In this document: positions 63,403 through 64,000 of the stretch, piece by piece
How the letters are laid out: each line of letters starts with the position of its first letter
Numbering within the stretch: position 1 is the first letter of the stretch
Position numbers and translations under genes: made by a program
The notes under the pieces: model-generated
Told to the model about the DNA's origin: nothing
Database searches by the model: none
Seen by the model: only the letters and a program-made list of their open reading frames with translations
DNA from: Bacteroidales bacterium
GTDB taxonomy: Bacteria > Bacteroidota > Bacteroidia > Bacteroidales > Bacteroidaceae
DNA length: 64,000 nucleotides
NCBI GenBank assembly: GCA_004558535.1
Contig: SFCP01000001.1
Location: 3,816-67,815 of the forward strand
Direction of reading: 5' to 3'

Positions 63403-63999
63403 GTGCTGCTCTCCTGTTTTTCCGCAACGGCACTCAGCGAAGCCGGTTGCGACGAGGCGGGGCGCGGATGCCTGGCCGGCAGCGTCTATGCCGCCGCCGT
63501 CATCCTGCCCCGCGACTATGAAAACGCCGCACTCAACGACAGCAAGCAGTTGAGCGCAAAAAAACGCTACGAACTGCGCGCAGAAATCGAGCGCGAAGCC
63601 GTAGCGTGGGCTTTGGGCGTGGCTACGCCCGAGGAAATAGACCGCTATAATATTTTATATGCCAGCATCATGGCCATGCACCGGGCACTCGACGCCCTCA
63701 GCGTGCGCCCCGACCATATTATAGTGGATGGCAACCGCTTCCAGCCCTACCGAAATGTCCCGGCACACACCGTCGTGAAAGGAGACGGCAAGTACCTCAG
63801 CATCGCGGCGGCCAGCATCCTGGCCAAGACCTATCGCGACGACTATATGCTCGACCTCCACAGGCAATACCCCCATTACGGCTGGGACCACAACGCCGGT
63901 TATCCCACCAAGGAACACCGCGAAGCCATCCTCCGCCATGGCATCACCCCCGTACACCGCCGCAGTTTCGCCCATGTCGTAGCTGCTTCCGATGAGTGA
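63403..63999 (+). CDS. rnhB: Ribonuclease HII
   Basis: The 198-aa protein removes ribonucleotides from DNA and RNA-DNA hybrids. The catalytic acidic residues sit in CDEAGRGCLAG (Asp-Glu pair near the start), LNDSKQLSAKKR and the VDGNRF loop, followed by GDGKYLSIAAASILAKTYRD and the final HPxYGWxxNxGYxT-like stretch (YPHYGWDHNAGYPTKEHREA). The start is a GTG 3 bp after the YitT gene; alternatives are not obvious. Length is typical, and the stop falls one base before the window end, so the gene is complete. Confidence 0.93.
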   Translation: MLLSCFSATALSEAGCDEAGRGCLAGSVYAAAVILPRDYENAALNDSKQLSAKKRYELRAEIEREAVAWALGVATPEEIDRYNILYASIMAMHRALDALSVRPDHIIVDGNRFQPYRNVPAHTVVKGDGKYLSIAAASILAKTYRDDYMLDLHRQYPHYGWDHNAGYPTKEHREAILRHGITPVHRRSFAHVVAASDE

Positions 64000-64000
64000 G

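Noticed and set aside
1..64000. tRNA or rRNA genes
   Set aside because: I looked in all intergenic gaps for cloverleaf-type arms with GTTCGA-like loops and for rRNA landmarks and found none; a covariance scan would be decisive.

Overview
The window looks like a piece of the chromosome of a GC-rich member of the Bacteroidales (phylum Bacteroidota). The evidence is the recurrent promoter form TTTG, about 20 bp, TAnnTTTG; the near absence of Shine-Dalgarno sites; a TonB-dependent receptor with a lipoprotein partner; type IX secretion-like C-terminal sorting domains; a GH95 fucosidase; a DUF2723 membrane protein; and a dcw cell-division cluster ending in ftsA-ftsZ-yqeY. I cannot name the genus. 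No rRNA, tRNA, CRISPR array, phage or intact insertion sequence was seen.

Layout. 1-4500: TonB receptor lacking its 5' end, then a surface lipoprotein. 4.8-16.4 kb: DUF2723 membrane protein, polysaccharide deacetylase, greA, HIT protein, GH95 fucosidase, an AAA/DUF4143 ATPase with its own repeat-bearing promoter, a PepSY gene remnant and a lipid flippase-like protein. 16.4-27 kb: a giant alpha-2-macroglobulin-like protein, acyl-CoA synthetase (minus strand) and membrane pyrophosphatase. 27-35.4 kb (minus): a Cys/His-repeat secreted protein, peptide transporter, ybaK, uvrA, a T9SS type B domain protein and threonine dehydrogenase. The dehydrogenase is divergent from kbl at 35.65 kb, and together they form the threonine-to-glycine route. 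37.4-46 kb (minus): two tandem acidic EF-hand-like membrane proteins, one decayed, then gltD and gltB. 46-50 kb (minus): a 1148-residue secreted multidomain protein. 50.5-58.6 kb (minus): murC-ftsQ-ftsA-ftsZ, a second ftsZ, yqeY, a TSUP exporter and a DUF1634 protein. 59.5-64 kb (plus): leuS, a YitT-family protein and rnhB.

The most unusual signal is a dispersed intergenic cassette of about 245-330 bp, seen seven times (1-70, 13124-13368, 26745-27045, 37014-37312, 45853-46152, 49984-50316, 58928-59228). Each complete copy has a near-perfect Bacteroidales promoter with exactly 20 bp between TTTG and TAnnTTTG. Seven bases later comes a strong stem-loop plus T-run, i.e. an intrinsic terminator. 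After that comes a degenerate array with a 21-bp period and a conserved right edge. One copy (49984-50316) has an unrelated stem sequence but keeps the same geometry. This predicts a family of roughly 45-nt hairpin RNAs, or a regulatory or mobile cassette. A competing reading is a roughly 60-codon ORF that is open in four of six complete copies. Other points of interest are the tandem ftsZ paralogs, the loss of the thioester motif in the macroglobulin, and 33-bp direct repeats overlapping the ATPase promoter.
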